Shown here: piece by piece, positions 8,311 through 17,910 of the stretch | How the letters are laid out: each line of letters opens with the position of its first letter | How positions within the stretch are numbered: position 1 is the stretch's first letter | Source of the DNA: an uncultured Eubacterium sp. | GTDB taxonomy: Bacteria; Bacillota; Clostridia; Lachnospirales; Lachnospiraceae | Assembly: GCA_900552795.1 (NCBI GenBank) | Contig: USBB01000014.1 | Span: forward strand, 1 to 54,290 | Direction of reading: 5' to 3' | Length of the DNA stretch: 54,290 nucleotides | Program-made: the position numbers and the translations under genes | The notes under the pieces: model-generated | The model's input: the letters and a program-made list of their open reading frames with translations, nothing else | What the model was told of the DNA's origin: nothing | The model's database searches: none

Positions 8311-10489
8311 ATCCGTTATCTACATCAATTGATGCATCAGGGTCCGTAACTGTAGTTGCATCCTGATCTATCTGAGGATTTTGTGTTGTTTCAATCTCTT
8401 GACCTGAAGAGGTATTCTGTGTATCTGAATTTTCTTGCTGCATATATTCATCTGTATACGCGTTTTGAGAATTTGTCTCTGATGTCATCTCTTCAGACTG
8501 CATTTCTGTACTTTCCTGTAACTGCTCATCTGTTTCTTTTTGTGTTCCTGTTGCGCCTGAATATTTAGGAAAATCTACTTCCTTTAATCCCTCGTGCATA
8601 TGTGTCATAAACTCTTTAAAAATAGACATAGCTACATTTCCGCCTGACATTTCTTTCGGGTAATCATATCCCATCCAGACAGTCGTTGTATAATATCTGC
8701 TGTAACCGCAAAACCACAAATCCTTTACGGAATTGGTTGTACCGGTTTTTCCCGCCACGATGCAATTCGGCACATTGCCTCCGGCTCCCGTTCCTCCCGG
8801 CTCCATAACACTTTTTAACATATCAGTCATCATTCTGCTTGACTCCGTATCAAACACCCTGACGTCACGGTTAGCCTCATCAGCCGCAACTGCACCCGAT
8901 GAGTCATATATTTTTACTATACATGTAGCTCTCCTGTATGTTCCGTCATTTGCAAGCGCTGCATATGCTCCTGCCATCTCCTCTGTCGTCACACCATAAG
9001 TAAAACCTCCAAGCGGAACAGAAGCTATTTCTTTATCCATCCAGACATTTTTAAAACCCATCTGAGTAAGGAATCCTATTCCTGTTGTCGGATTTATCTC
9101 CTGATATAAATTCCAGGCAACGACATTTTTTGAATACTTAACAGCCTCTCTTAGTGTTATATCACCCGAATAAACACCATCCGAATTTGATGGACCTCCC
9201 GGTATCCTTTTATCACTGACTATTGTATCCGGCGTATTTCCCAACTGCAAAAAAGGAGTATACACAACTAATGGCTTTATTGTACTTCCCGGCTGTCTGT
9301 AACTCTGATATGCTCTGTTTAAATTAAGTCCGCCGATGTCCTGGCTTCTTGAACCGACTATAGCAACAACATTTCCTGTAAGATTATCGATACATGTCGC
9401 AGCTCCCTGAAGCTTATATATGCCATCATCTGATTTTGAAGTGTCATACCCAAGCTTTTCATCGACTGCCGCCTGAAGATAATTCTGAGCTTCCATATTA
9501 ATTGAGGTGTATATTGTATATCCACCGCTTAAAAGCTGCTGCTGACATCTTGTAAAATATGTATCATACAGCACCTGATATCCCTCATAATCCTGTTGTG
9601 AACCAAAATTATATCTAAATGTAAAACCAGCCTGAGCCATGAGACTTTCTGTCGCACAATGTCTTACATATGTCACAACTGAATTATTTACATCAGCCTC
9701 ATGCCAAAGATTCAACTCATTTTGCTCATCTTTAGCAGTGTAAAAATCCATCGAGCTTATATGATCCTCTTCATATAACTTGCTTAAAATGAGATTTCTT
9801 CTATTTATTGTATTATCATGATGTGTAACAGGGTCATATAATGAAGGATTATTTGGTATTGCCGCAAGGAAGGCCTGCTCTGAAATACTAAGCTCACTTA
9901 AATCCTTACTGAAATAACCTTTTGCCGCTGACTCCACACCATAATATCCGTTTCCAAAATAAATATTATTCAAGTAAAATTCAAGTATCTGTTGTTTGCT
10001 GTACTTTTTTTCAAGCTCCCAAGCAACAAACATTTCCTCTATCTTTCTTTCCCATGTAACCTCATGTGATAGGAAAATATTTCTCGCAAGCTGTTGTGTT
10101 ATCGTACTTCCGCCCTGAACAATTTCATTGCTCTTCTGATTGGCTATAGCCGCTCTTACAATCGCCTTATAGTCAATCCCCTTGTGCTTGTAAAAATCAC
10201 CGTCTTCTATCACGACAAATGCTTTCGCAAATATATCCGGTATATCTTCAAAATCACAATAATACATGTCTTTATTGTTCTTTATTTTGCAAAGCTCATT
10301 CCCAAAAGTGTCATAAACAAGAGTTGTCTTACTTTCTTTAAATGTATTTACAGTACTCGCCTTGACAAGTTCATGCGCTTCATTTTTAAGTTTTAATACA
10401 CTTACAATCTTTGGAATTGAATAAATCAATACTCCCGTCAGAAGCATACCAATAACTATAAGAACAACTTTTTTTACTTTCTTTGCCAT
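8309..10489 (-). CDS. Class A penicillin-binding protein (PBP1-type)
   Basis: A 726-residue bifunctional cell-wall synthase. One N-terminal membrane helix (about 8-30) precedes a GT51 glycosyltransferase domain with catalytic EDGDFY (E95) and GGSTITQQLARN. A transpeptidase domain follows, with the active-site Ser in GSTIK (near 401), SKN, and KTGT near 581. The C-terminal 80 residues are a Gln/Thr/Ser/Glu-rich low-complexity tail, probably outside the membrane. It starts right after the stop of the upstream large membrane-anchored protein, whose end supplies the AAGGTG ribosome-binding site, so the two are coupled. It builds and cross-links peptidoglycan. Which PBP1 paralogue it matches is not clear. 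Confidence 0.93.
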   Translation of the reverse strand: MAKKVKKVVLIVIGMLLTGVLIYSIPKIVSVLKLKNEAHELVKASTVNTFKESKTTLVYDTFGNELCKIKNNKDMYYCDFEDIPDIFAKAFVVIEDGDFYKHKGIDYKAIVRAAIANQKSNEIVQGGSTITQQLARNIFLSHEVTWERKIEEMFVAWELEKKYSKQQILEFYLNNIYFGNGYYGVESAAKGYFSKDLSELSISEQAFLAAIPNNPSLYDPVTHHDNTINRRNLILSKLYEEDHISSMDFYTAKDEQNELNLWHEADVNNSVVTYVRHCATESLMAQAGFTFRYNFGSQQDYEGYQVLYDTYFTRCQQQLLSGGYTIYTSINMEAQNYLQAAVDEKLGYDTSKSDDGIYKLQGAATCIDNLTGNVVAIVGSRSQDIGGLNLNRAYQSYRQPGSTIKPLVVYTPFLQLGNTPDTIVSDKRIPGGPSNSDGVYSGDITLREAVKYSKNVVAWNLYQEINPTTGIGFLTQMGFKNVWMDKEIASVPLGGFTYGVTTEEMAGAYAALANDGTYRRATCIVKIYDSSGAVAADEANRDVRVFDTESSRMMTDMLKSVMEPGGTGAGGNVPNCIVAGKTGTTNSVKDLWFCGYSRYYTTTVWMGYDYPKEMSGGNVAMSIFKEFMTHMHEGLKEVDFPKYSGATGTQKETDEQLQESTEMQSEEMTSETNSQNAYTDEYMQQENSDTQNTSSGQEIETTQNPQIDQDATTVTDPDASIDVDNG

Positions 10490-10490
10490 A

Positions 10491-12968
10491 TCACACCTTA
10501 TAATATGTTATATACACGTTTCCTGACTGCGTAAACATTTTTTTAGCATTTTCAATATCAGCAGTTACTTCTTTTCCTGCTGATACATCAAAATAAGTTA
10601 CTTTATCTGAATCATAGCCGATTATAACCACATATCCTCCGGAAGTTTCTGCTATTACAGGTCTTGATGTTCCCACAAATGGCAGCACATTTTCAAGCGA
10701 AATACCTTTAACATCAAGCCACTTAACCTCTTGCTCGCCAATATAGTCATTGACTATACTCCTTGCATTATCAAGAGAATTTTCAAGCGAATATCTGCTC
10801 TGACTTATGCCCTTTATATATGCTGACGAAGGTTTAAATTTTTTCCAGACCTGAACATTATTGCTGTCTGTCACACTTCCCAATGTATCAGATGCCATTG
10901 TTATCGCATCATAAATGTTTGTACTTGCGCCCTGATGCACCCCTAAACCATCCACATAATACAAAGATTCACCCTGCACATCCTTTGATAATTCAAATGT
11001 TGCATTATCTTTATATACAACATTCTCCAATCTGCTGACTGAAGCATTTTTTGCCTTTGACGGTACCGGAAGACTTAGGAATATTTCCCTCTTCTTAGCA
11101 GTTGTCGTGTTAACATCAACCATAGGCCCTTCTTTTTCAGTATTTTCATCTCTGCTTATAAGCTGGTCAATCGACGCAGCAACATAATTACCATTGCCGT
11201 TTTTTATCACTCTTGACAAATTAATTCTCATACCGTCAACCTGAGTACCTACAACATAAACTCCCTCATTCTCATATGTCTTTATTGTATTATAATCCTT
11301 ATCTATTATATAAAGCTTATACATAGGAAATGTAATAAATCCCACCTCATCAGTCACAATATCCGAAACTCTTGCAGTTCCATAAATAAAATCTTCACCT
11401 ATAAAGCCAAGAGGTTTTAAATATTCCCCCTCACTGCCCGTAATATAATAATCATCACCCTTTTCGACATTAAACACTCTTATAGTTTTAGTATTATAAA
11501 GTCCGCCGTCAGAACTGTAAGCTATACTTCGTCCATTTGATGACACCTTGTATGAATCCTTTACAAGCCCCGTAATTTCTGTCATTACCTCTTTACTGTT
11601 TAAATCTATTGAATAAAGAACGTCATCTATCAATATATAGAGCACGTTTGCATCACTGATATAAGCCAATTCACCTACATTTTCACTTAAAATGTCATAT
11701 GGAACATTTACCGGTATATATATAAGTTCCTCTGAAGATGCCTCTTTACTGTCATATCTTAATATTGATATTCCAACTTCTCCTTCATGTGTACCGCGGT
11801 TCATATGTCCATAAACCATAAATTCAACATTGCCCTGATTATCTACATCAAGAATTTCCATGCCGAAATCCTGATAATTTTCTCTTATATTATCAGAATC
11901 CTCAGCCTTAAATGTAAATACCTGTGAATATACACTCTTTTCCACATCAAACATCCACAGCGTCCCCTGATTTACAAAAGCTATATATTTATTATCTAAG
12001 CTTGCTCTGTACGTCACATTTGTATCAGGACTAATCCCAAGATTAATATTTCCTTTACCAGTCAGATCATTAACCCCATCAAAATGCTGCGTCGTTTCCC
12101 TGTCAAAATTAAGAAGATACATTCTTGTACTTGCATGCCTTATTCTATAAAATTCATGCACGGAATATGTATCATATTCATCATTACTATTTTTGGCACC
12201 CATAGTATAATCAAGGGCAATAAGCGCAACCTCACCGTCTATCTCATATACCGTAGGAATAATATTACTGTCAACAACAGGATTTAAATCACCCCATCCG
12301 ACTTGATACTGGCTGTTTTTTATAGTTACTTTACCATAATTGGAATTATCTGCCGAAGAATCACTCTCCAGATATCTTAATATATCGTCGAGCCTTGAAT
12401 CATCAAATGTACATTCATTAAAATCAAGCACAAAATCTAATTTTTCCTGTATTCCCGTATCCTTTGCACTGACAATCCTTGTATAGTATGATGCCTGCTC
12501 ATGATTAGCTGTTATAAGGCTAATTTCCATTATATAAGGCACATTATCCGTTATAAGATTTTTTACCTTTAATTTAGCATTTATACGTCCCTCAGCAAGT
12601 TCGAAATCTGAAACCTTTGTATCTTCAATCAAAGAAAGATCATTTTCAGTTCTTATTTTATATGAAATTCCCGAAACTGATTCTCCGTATGTATCAATAA
12701 CTATATCAAGCTGTTTATCGTTATCAAGATAACAAGTACCTGTTTTTAAAAGTGATTCGTCAATATCATTTGTATATCCATGCATGGCATTATACAACGT
12801 TCCGTCCGGCGTTGATGCCATAACAACAGGAAGAGTTGCCTCCGTCATAGCCATAGACCTGATATTATCAGCTTTATAGCCTGTTGATATAAACGTAACA
12901 ACGGCTGTAAATAAAAAAATAAGGCCAAAAAATATATATTTACCTACAGGAGTATTTTTTGTTTTCAT
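10491..12968 (-). CDS. Large membrane-anchored protein with propeller-like ectodomain
   Basis: A protein of about 825 residues that I do not recognise by name. One N-terminal membrane helix (about 10-30) is followed by a long extracytoplasmic region. The middle (about 250-600) has recurring WD/propeller-like strands such as KYIAFVNQGTLWMFDVEK, ELAYISDANVLYILIDD and NGRSIAYSSDGGLYN. The last 120 residues resemble a papain/C39-like fold: a YVVIIGYDSDKVTYFDV segment is present, but I see no partner cysteine. The start is the ATG at 12968 with AAAGGAA upstream; a TTG at 12992 is less likely. It ends one base before the PBP start, suggesting a cell-wall-synthesis partner or regulator of that PBP. 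Confidence 0.7.
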   Translation of the reverse strand: MKTKNTPVGKYIFFGLIFLFTAVVTFISTGYKADNIRSMAMTEATLPVVMASTPDGTLYNAMHGYTNDIDESLLKTGTCYLDNDKQLDIVIDTYGESVSGISYKIRTENDLSLIEDTKVSDFELAEGRINAKLKVKNLITDNVPYIMEISLITANHEQASYYTRIVSAKDTGIQEKLDFVLDFNECTFDDSRLDDILRYLESDSSADNSNYGKVTIKNSQYQVGWGDLNPVVDSNIIPTVYEIDGEVALIALDYTMGAKNSNDEYDTYSVHEFYRIRHASTRMYLLNFDRETTQHFDGVNDLTGKGNINLGISPDTNVTYRASLDNKYIAFVNQGTLWMFDVEKSVYSQVFTFKAEDSDNIRENYQDFGMEILDVDNQGNVEFMVYGHMNRGTHEGEVGISILRYDSKEASSEELIYIPVNVPYDILSENVGELAYISDANVLYILIDDVLYSIDLNSKEVMTEITGLVKDSYKVSSNGRSIAYSSDGGLYNTKTIRVFNVEKGDDYYITGSEGEYLKPLGFIGEDFIYGTARVSDIVTDEVGFITFPMYKLYIIDKDYNTIKTYENEGVYVVGTQVDGMRINLSRVIKNGNGNYVAASIDQLISRDENTEKEGPMVDVNTTTAKKREIFLSLPVPSKAKNASVSRLENVVYKDNATFELSKDVQGESLYYVDGLGVHQGASTNIYDAITMASDTLGSVTDSNNVQVWKKFKPSSAYIKGISQSRYSLENSLDNARSIVNDYIGEQEVKWLDVKGISLENVLPFVGTSRPVIAETSGGYVVIIGYDSDKVTYFDVSAGKEVTADIENAKKMFTQSGNVYITYYKV

Positions 12969-12984
12969 TATCACAAATTTCCTT

Positions 12985-14127
12985 TCAGACAAGCTTGTTT
13001 AATGTAAGATTTAAATTCAACTCTTTTTCCATAAGCCGAACCTTTTCACCTGCCTGCAAATTCTTGCGTCCCGTATATACAGCACGTATCAAAAGATTTT
13101 TAGGCGTATGCTCCATATCTATAAATTCAAGTATCTGCGTCTGATAACCGGCTTCCTCAAGCAGATTGGTGCGGACTGCATCCGTAAATATTGCTGCCAT
13201 ACGTTCTTTCAATATCCCATACGAAAAAACCGGACTTAAAAGTTCATTTTTAATCATTGTATTTGCTTCGTGCTGGCAGCATGGAACAGAAAGAATAACC
13301 TTTGCGCCCCATTTTACAGCTTTAGCTAACGCATAATCTGTAGCCGTATCACATGCATGCAGCGTAACAACCATATCCACTTTTGTTACATCCTCGTATG
13401 AAGCAATATCTCCAACAAGAAATTTCAGCTTGTCATATCCGTATTTTTTACTCAATAAATTACACTTTTCAATTACATCCTCTTTCAAATCAAGACCTAC
13501 AATTCTTATGTCATAACCCTTTAAGACTTTCAGATAGTAGTACATGGCAAAAGTAAGATACGACTTACCGCAGCCAAAATCTATAATTGTCTGCTCACTC
13601 GATTTATCAAGCTGCGGAATAATATCCTCAATAAATTCCAAAAATCTGTTTATCTGCCTGTATTTATCATACTTAGCTTTTACAACTTTTCCATCCTTAG
13701 TCATTACGCCCAAATCAACTAAAAAATCTACGCACTCACCCTCTTTAAGAATATATGACTTGCTCCTGTTGTGCGATAAATCTTTTTGTTTACGCTGCTC
13801 AGTTAACTTTCTGTACTTTACAGTAAGCTTTCCTTTTTTCGATGACAACACCTGTGCATCAGCATCAGTCATCATAAACTGGGCCTGCTTAAAATCATTT
13901 TTAATCCACTCGCTGACTTTTATCTTAATTTCATCATCATTATAATTTGTATGAAATACTTTCGTCCCTATATACTCTGACGACTGATAGCTTACGTCAG
14001 AATTAAGCTGCACCGGACGTACTTTCACCTTTTTAGGCATTTCAGATGAAGCAATTTTAGGTCCACTTATTGTCAAATCTATTAATTTATCATTTATACA
14101 CTTATCCAAAAGTTCTTCTATCGTCAT
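12985..14127 (-). CDS. SAM-dependent methyltransferase (Methyltransf_32-like)
   Basis: A 380-residue protein. The N-terminal 170 residues are lysine-rich with no catalytic motif I know. The C-terminal half is a class I methyltransferase: motif I IIDFGCGKSYLTFA, acidic motif II IVGLDLKEDVI, then VTLHACDTATDYAL and SVPCCQHE, typical of the GSTCD-like/Methyltransf_32 family often linked to RNA. GAGTGAGG precedes the ATG. It ends 16 bp before the next gene, so it is probably first of a three-gene unit with the propeller-like protein and the PBP. The substrate is unknown. Confidence 0.8.
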   Translation of the reverse strand: MTIEELLDKCINDKLIDLTISGPKIASSEMPKKVKVRPVQLNSDVSYQSSEYIGTKVFHTNYNDDEIKIKVSEWIKNDFKQAQFMMTDADAQVLSSKKGKLTVKYRKLTEQRKQKDLSHNRSKSYILKEGECVDFLVDLGVMTKDGKVVKAKYDKYRQINRFLEFIEDIIPQLDKSSEQTIIDFGCGKSYLTFAMYYYLKVLKGYDIRIVGLDLKEDVIEKCNLLSKKYGYDKLKFLVGDIASYEDVTKVDMVVTLHACDTATDYALAKAVKWGAKVILSVPCCQHEANTMIKNELLSPVFSYGILKERMAAIFTDAVRTNLLEEAGYQTQILEFIDMEHTPKNLLIRAVYTGRKNLQAGEKVRLMEKELNLNLTLNKLV

Positions 14128-14290
14128 AAATAAACCTCACTCGTATATCATATGATTAACTCAATTTCGCTATAAGAATGTTTTTTCATACCATTCCTGT
14201 ATATTACATTCTAATCTGTTTATAGTAAATCCGCAAGTTTTTTATCCTCACACCAATTTTATTAATCGCAGTTTTTGCAAAATGTCTGCT

Positions 14291-15121
14291 TTAATAATCA
14301 TGGTTATTTATAGGCGTTGAGAAATAAACGCTTGTTACATTTTTTATCTCATCATAGCTTATTGATATATTTAAATTCACTTTATCCGAACCGATTTTTA
14401 TATAATCCTTTATCTGTGAATCGTATGCATAAATTGTATACAAATCCTCTGTCCTGTTTTCCGCCACGATTTTAGCACCTATTTTTTCAATCATCTGATT
14501 TGCAAGCGCATCCCTCAATTCCATATTGATGTTACCGTCTATATCACCCCTCAGGTTTACCGTGATATCTCCATCAAGCTTCATATCAGACAATATTGAT
14601 TCTATTATTTCTTCATACGCAAACACAGAATTAATAGAATTATTTAACATGATTTCCATAAAAATATACTGATTTCCTGAAACTCCTTCTATTGCTTTCT
14701 CAGATACAAATTTGCAATTTACATTACCGTTAACTGATTCCTGCGTAAGACTTACTGTCTCTATCCTGTCATCCTGTGTCTGTTCTATATTATAATTCTC
14801 AAGACCTATTTTTTTTGCTATATTTTCAAGTATAATTTTTTTAGCCTGTGTTGTCAGACCCATATTTTCCACCTTTGCTACAGTGCTCACATCTGCTGTA
14901 AGACCACTGTATACATCAGTATTAAATGCGCTTAGTATAACCTCTTCCTCAACTACTTTCCAGCCGCCGGCAAGTACATTTAAAGCTACTATTGCCCACA
15001 AAACTGCCACAACCCAGAGCGTAAATTTTTGAAAAATGTAATGATGTTTTCCTGATTTTTTCATTTCATTCCATTTATCTTTTATCCTGAAACATATATA
15101 AAAAAAAGTGTCCTTTAACAT
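14291..15121 (-). CDS. YwmB family protein
   Basis: A 276-residue protein with a basic N terminus, one membrane helix (about 33-53) and an extracytoplasmic domain of about 220 residues matching my memory of the YwmB family (two repeated TATA-binding-like folds). In Bacillus ywmB also lies just downstream of atpC, and the position here is the same, which supports the call. The function of YwmB is not established. The AGGAGG ribosome-binding site is 10 nt before the ATG and is buried in a long hairpin (see 15122-15181), so expression probably responds to RNA structure. Confidence 0.72.
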   Translation of the reverse strand: MLKDTFFYICFRIKDKWNEMKKSGKHHYIFQKFTLWVVAVLWAIVALNVLAGGWKVVEEEVILSAFNTDVYSGLTADVSTVAKVENMGLTTQAKKIILENIAKKIGLENYNIEQTQDDRIETVSLTQESVNGNVNCKFVSEKAIEGVSGNQYIFMEIMLNNSINSVFAYEEIIESILSDMKLDGDITVNLRGDIDGNINMELRDALANQMIEKIGAKIVAENRTEDLYTIYAYDSQIKDYIKIGSDKVNLNISISYDEIKNVTSVYFSTPINNHDY

Positions 15122-15181
15122 AAAAATAGACCCTCCTGATTTGTGATAACTGAATTATTACCACAAAAAGGAAAGTCTATT
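15122..15181 (-). promoter_or_regulatory. Hairpin between atpC and ywmB covering the ywmB RBS
   Basis: On the minus strand AATAGAC (15181-15175) pairs with GTCTATT (15131-15125), with inner pairing of TCCT with AGGA and CACAAA with TTTGTG. A T5 run directly abuts the ywmB ATG. The 3' arm contains AGGAGG (15137-15132). The same structure therefore looks like an intrinsic terminator for the atp operon and a sequestering hairpin for ywmB translation. Confidence 0.65.
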
Positions 15182-15195
15182 CATAATTTTATCAA

Positions 15196-15594
15196 CTAAT
15201 CAACTGCGTTAAGTCTTGCCATTGAACGTTTAAGTGCAAGCTCTGCTCTCATAACATTTATATCTGCTTCGTGACTTGCAAGCCTTCGTTCAGCTCTCAA
15301 TCTCGCTTCATTGGCTCTCGCCACATCAATCTCATCAGGCCACTCTGCAACCTCTGCAAGAACAGTAACTTTATCCTTTAAGACTTCAACAATACCGCCA
15401 TGAACCGCTGCTTTTTTTATATCTCCATCTGCATGAATTGTCATAACACATGGAATAAGCACAGCCGTAAGCGGAACATGTTCGGCATAGATACCGATTT
15501 CACCTTCACTGGTTGTAAGCTCTACCATTGTTACGTCATCTTCATAGAAAACCCGATCCGGCGTAGTTACCAATAATTTAAATTTATCGGCCAT
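15196..15594 (-). CDS. atpC: F-type ATP synthase subunit epsilon
   Basis: 132 residues. The N-terminal beta sandwich (KLLVTTPDRVFYEDDVTMVEL, TSEGEIGIYAEHVPL) is followed by two C-terminal helices rich in Arg/Glu/Ala. Epsilon sits on the central stalk and inhibits ATP hydrolysis. It is the last gene of the atp operon, 27 bp after atpD. Confidence 0.95.
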   Translation of the reverse strand: MADKFKLLVTTPDRVFYEDDVTMVELTTSEGEIGIYAEHVPLTAVLIPCVMTIHADGDIKKAAVHGGIVEVLKDKVTVLAEVAEWPDEIDVARANEARLRAERRLASHEADINVMRAELALKRSMARLNAVD

Positions 15595-15621
15595 ATGCTC
15601 TCTCCTCCAATTCTATGCAGA

Positions 15622-17013
15622 TTATTTACACTTTGCAAGTACATCGTCAATATTACCGCAGTTCATGAAGTAACTCTCTGGGATATCGTCATATTTACCT
15701 TCAATAATTTCCTTAAAGCCCTGAATTGTCTCATTAACCGGAACGTATCTTCCTTCAAGACCTGTAAACTGTCCTGCAACGAAGAATGGCTGTGAAAGAA
15801 AACGCTGTACCTTTCTCGCTCTTGAAACAACAAGCTTATCATCTTCTGAAAGTTCGTCCATACCAAGAATAGCAATAATATCCTGAAGTTCTTTATATTT
15901 CTGAAGAATTTCCTGAACCTGTCTTGCAACATGGTAATGTTCTTCACCCACAATTCTTGGGTCAAGGATTCTTGAAGATGATTCAAGCGGATCTACTGCA
16001 GGATAAATACCAAGCTCTGAAATACTTCTTGATAATACGGTAGTCGCATCAAGATGCGCGAATGTAGTCGCCGGAGCCGGGTCAGTAAGGTCATCGGCAG
16101 GCACATAAACAGCCTGCACTGACGTGATTGAACCATTCTTTGTAGAAGTGATTCTTTCCTGAAGTGCTCCCATCTCCGTCTGCAAAGTCGGCTGATAACC
16201 AACAGCAGAAGGCATACGTCCAAGCAAAGCTGAAACCTCAGAACCTGCCTGAGTAAATCTGAATATATTATCAATAAATAAAAGTACGTCTTTTCCACCC
16301 TTATCACGCAGATATTCTGCCATTGTAAGTCCTGTAAGACCTACTCTCATTCTTGCTCCAGGCGGCTCGTTCATCTGTCCGAATACCATCGTTGTCTTTT
16401 CGATAACGCCGGATTCTTTCATTTCATAGTAAAGGTCATTACCCTCACGAGTACGCTCGCCAACACCCGTAAATACTGAATATCCGCCATGCTCTGTAGC
16501 AATATTTCTGATAAGCTCCTGTATAAGTACTGTCTTACCTACACCGGCTCCTCCAAACAGACCAATCTTACCACCTTTCTGATACGGACAAAGTAAGTCT
16601 ACTACCTTGATACCTGTCTCAAGAATTTCCGTTGTTGTTGACTGTTCTTCAAATGTAGGTGCTTTTCTGTGTATAGGAAGACGCACCTCCACGTCTGGAG
16701 CAGGTTTATTATCTATAGGATCTCCTAAAACATTGAACATTCTGCCCAATGTCTCTACGCCAACCGGCACAGTTATAGGCGCTCCTGTCGCCTCAGCTTC
16801 CATACCACGCATTAATCCGTCTGTAGTACCCATCGCAATACATCTTACTGTATCGTCGCCAAGGTGCTGCGCAACTTCAACAACAAGTTTTTCACCGTCG
16901 TTTCGTGTAATATTGATAGCTGAATTAATCTCCGGCAGATTACCTTCCGTAAATTTGATATCCAGAACGGCACCGATAATCTGAGTGATTTTACCAATAT
17001 TTTTTTCTGCCAT
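15622..17013 (-). CDS. atpD: F-type ATP synthase subunit beta
   Basis: 463 residues forming the catalytic nucleotide-binding subunit of F1. Visible are the P-loop GGAGVGKTVLI, the GERTREGNDLY signature, the Walker B region VLLFIDNIFRFTQAGSEVS and the DELSEDD loop. I start at the ATG at 17013 because GGAGG lies 7 nt upstream; the ATG at 17025 overlaps that site. No catalytic residue looks altered. Confidence 0.97.
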   Translation of the reverse strand: MAEKNIGKITQIIGAVLDIKFTEGNLPEINSAINITRNDGEKLVVEVAQHLGDDTVRCIAMGTTDGLMRGMEAEATGAPITVPVGVETLGRMFNVLGDPIDNKPAPDVEVRLPIHRKAPTFEEQSTTTEILETGIKVVDLLCPYQKGGKIGLFGGAGVGKTVLIQELIRNIATEHGGYSVFTGVGERTREGNDLYYEMKESGVIEKTTMVFGQMNEPPGARMRVGLTGLTMAEYLRDKGGKDVLLFIDNIFRFTQAGSEVSALLGRMPSAVGYQPTLQTEMGALQERITSTKNGSITSVQAVYVPADDLTDPAPATTFAHLDATTVLSRSISELGIYPAVDPLESSSRILDPRIVGEEHYHVARQVQEILQKYKELQDIIAILGMDELSEDDKLVVSRARKVQRFLSQPFFVAGQFTGLEGRYVPVNETIQGFKEIIEGKYDDIPESYFMNCGNIDDVLAKCK

Positions 17014-17034
17014 TTTTGCCTCCATATATATTTT

Positions 17035-17883
17035 TTATTCTATGGCGTTAGCACCAGAAATAATTTCCGTAAGTTCCTGTGTGATAGAAGCCTGACGGGC
17101 ACGGTTGAATTTGACTGACAAACTTGAAATCATATCCTCCGCGTTACTTGTAGCACTATCCATAGCCTGCATACGGGCACCGTTTTCACTCGCCACTGAT
17201 TCAATAAGTGCACCATAAATTATACTGCACACATATTTTGGAATAATCATATCTAATGCCTCTTCCTCATTAGGCTCATAATTCATAGGCGTACTATCAC
17301 CGTCTTTTTCTATTTCATCTGCACTGACAGGCAGCAACCTTATCAATTTAGGCTCATGCACTACAGTATTCTTAAATGATGTATAGGCAATATAAATTTC
17401 ACCAACTTCGCCATCAGTAAAACTTCTAAGCACCTCCTCGGCAATCTCTCTTGCATCAGTATAAAGCGGTTCATCTATCACGTCTGAATAATCAGCTTTT
17501 ATGTCGTAACCTTTTCTTTTAAAAACCTCTGCACCCTTACGTCCGATAGTATAAATAACTGCATCTTGCTGTGAAATGCTTCCTGTTACAAGCTTAACAA
17601 TATTGTTATTATAACCACCTGCAAGACCTCTGTTTGCAGTGATTGCTATGACTGCCTTTTTATTTGATACTCCCGGCTTTAAATATCTGTGATTAATATT
17701 ACCTGACTTTGCAAGAATATTGCTCACAGTCTTATACATCAAATCAAAATATGGCTTGGTATTTTCAGCCTTGCCTTTTGCCCTCTGCAGCTTAACTGTG
17801 GAAACAAGCTTCATGGCTTTGGTAATCTGACCGGTACTTTGTATACTGTCTCTACGCCTTTTTATGTCTCTCATTGAGGCCAT
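17035..17883 (-). CDS. atpG: F-type ATP synthase subunit gamma
   Basis: 282 residues of the rotor shaft. It has the conserved N-terminal coiled-coil helix (MRDIKRRRDSIQSTGQITKA) and the C-terminal helix with ARQASITQELTEIISGANAIE. It lies between atpA and atpD as usual, 21 bp before the atpD start. Confidence 0.96.
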   Translation of the reverse strand: MASMRDIKRRRDSIQSTGQITKAMKLVSTVKLQRAKGKAENTKPYFDLMYKTVSNILAKSGNINHRYLKPGVSNKKAVIAITANRGLAGGYNNNIVKLVTGSISQQDAVIYTIGRKGAEVFKRKGYDIKADYSDVIDEPLYTDAREIAEEVLRSFTDGEVGEIYIAYTSFKNTVVHEPKLIRLLPVSADEIEKDGDSTPMNYEPNEEEALDMIIPKYVCSIIYGALIESVASENGARMQAMDSATSNAEDMISSLSVKFNRARQASITQELTEIISGANAIE

Positions 17884-17910
17884 AATTAATTACCTCCAAT
17901 CATGATACGC

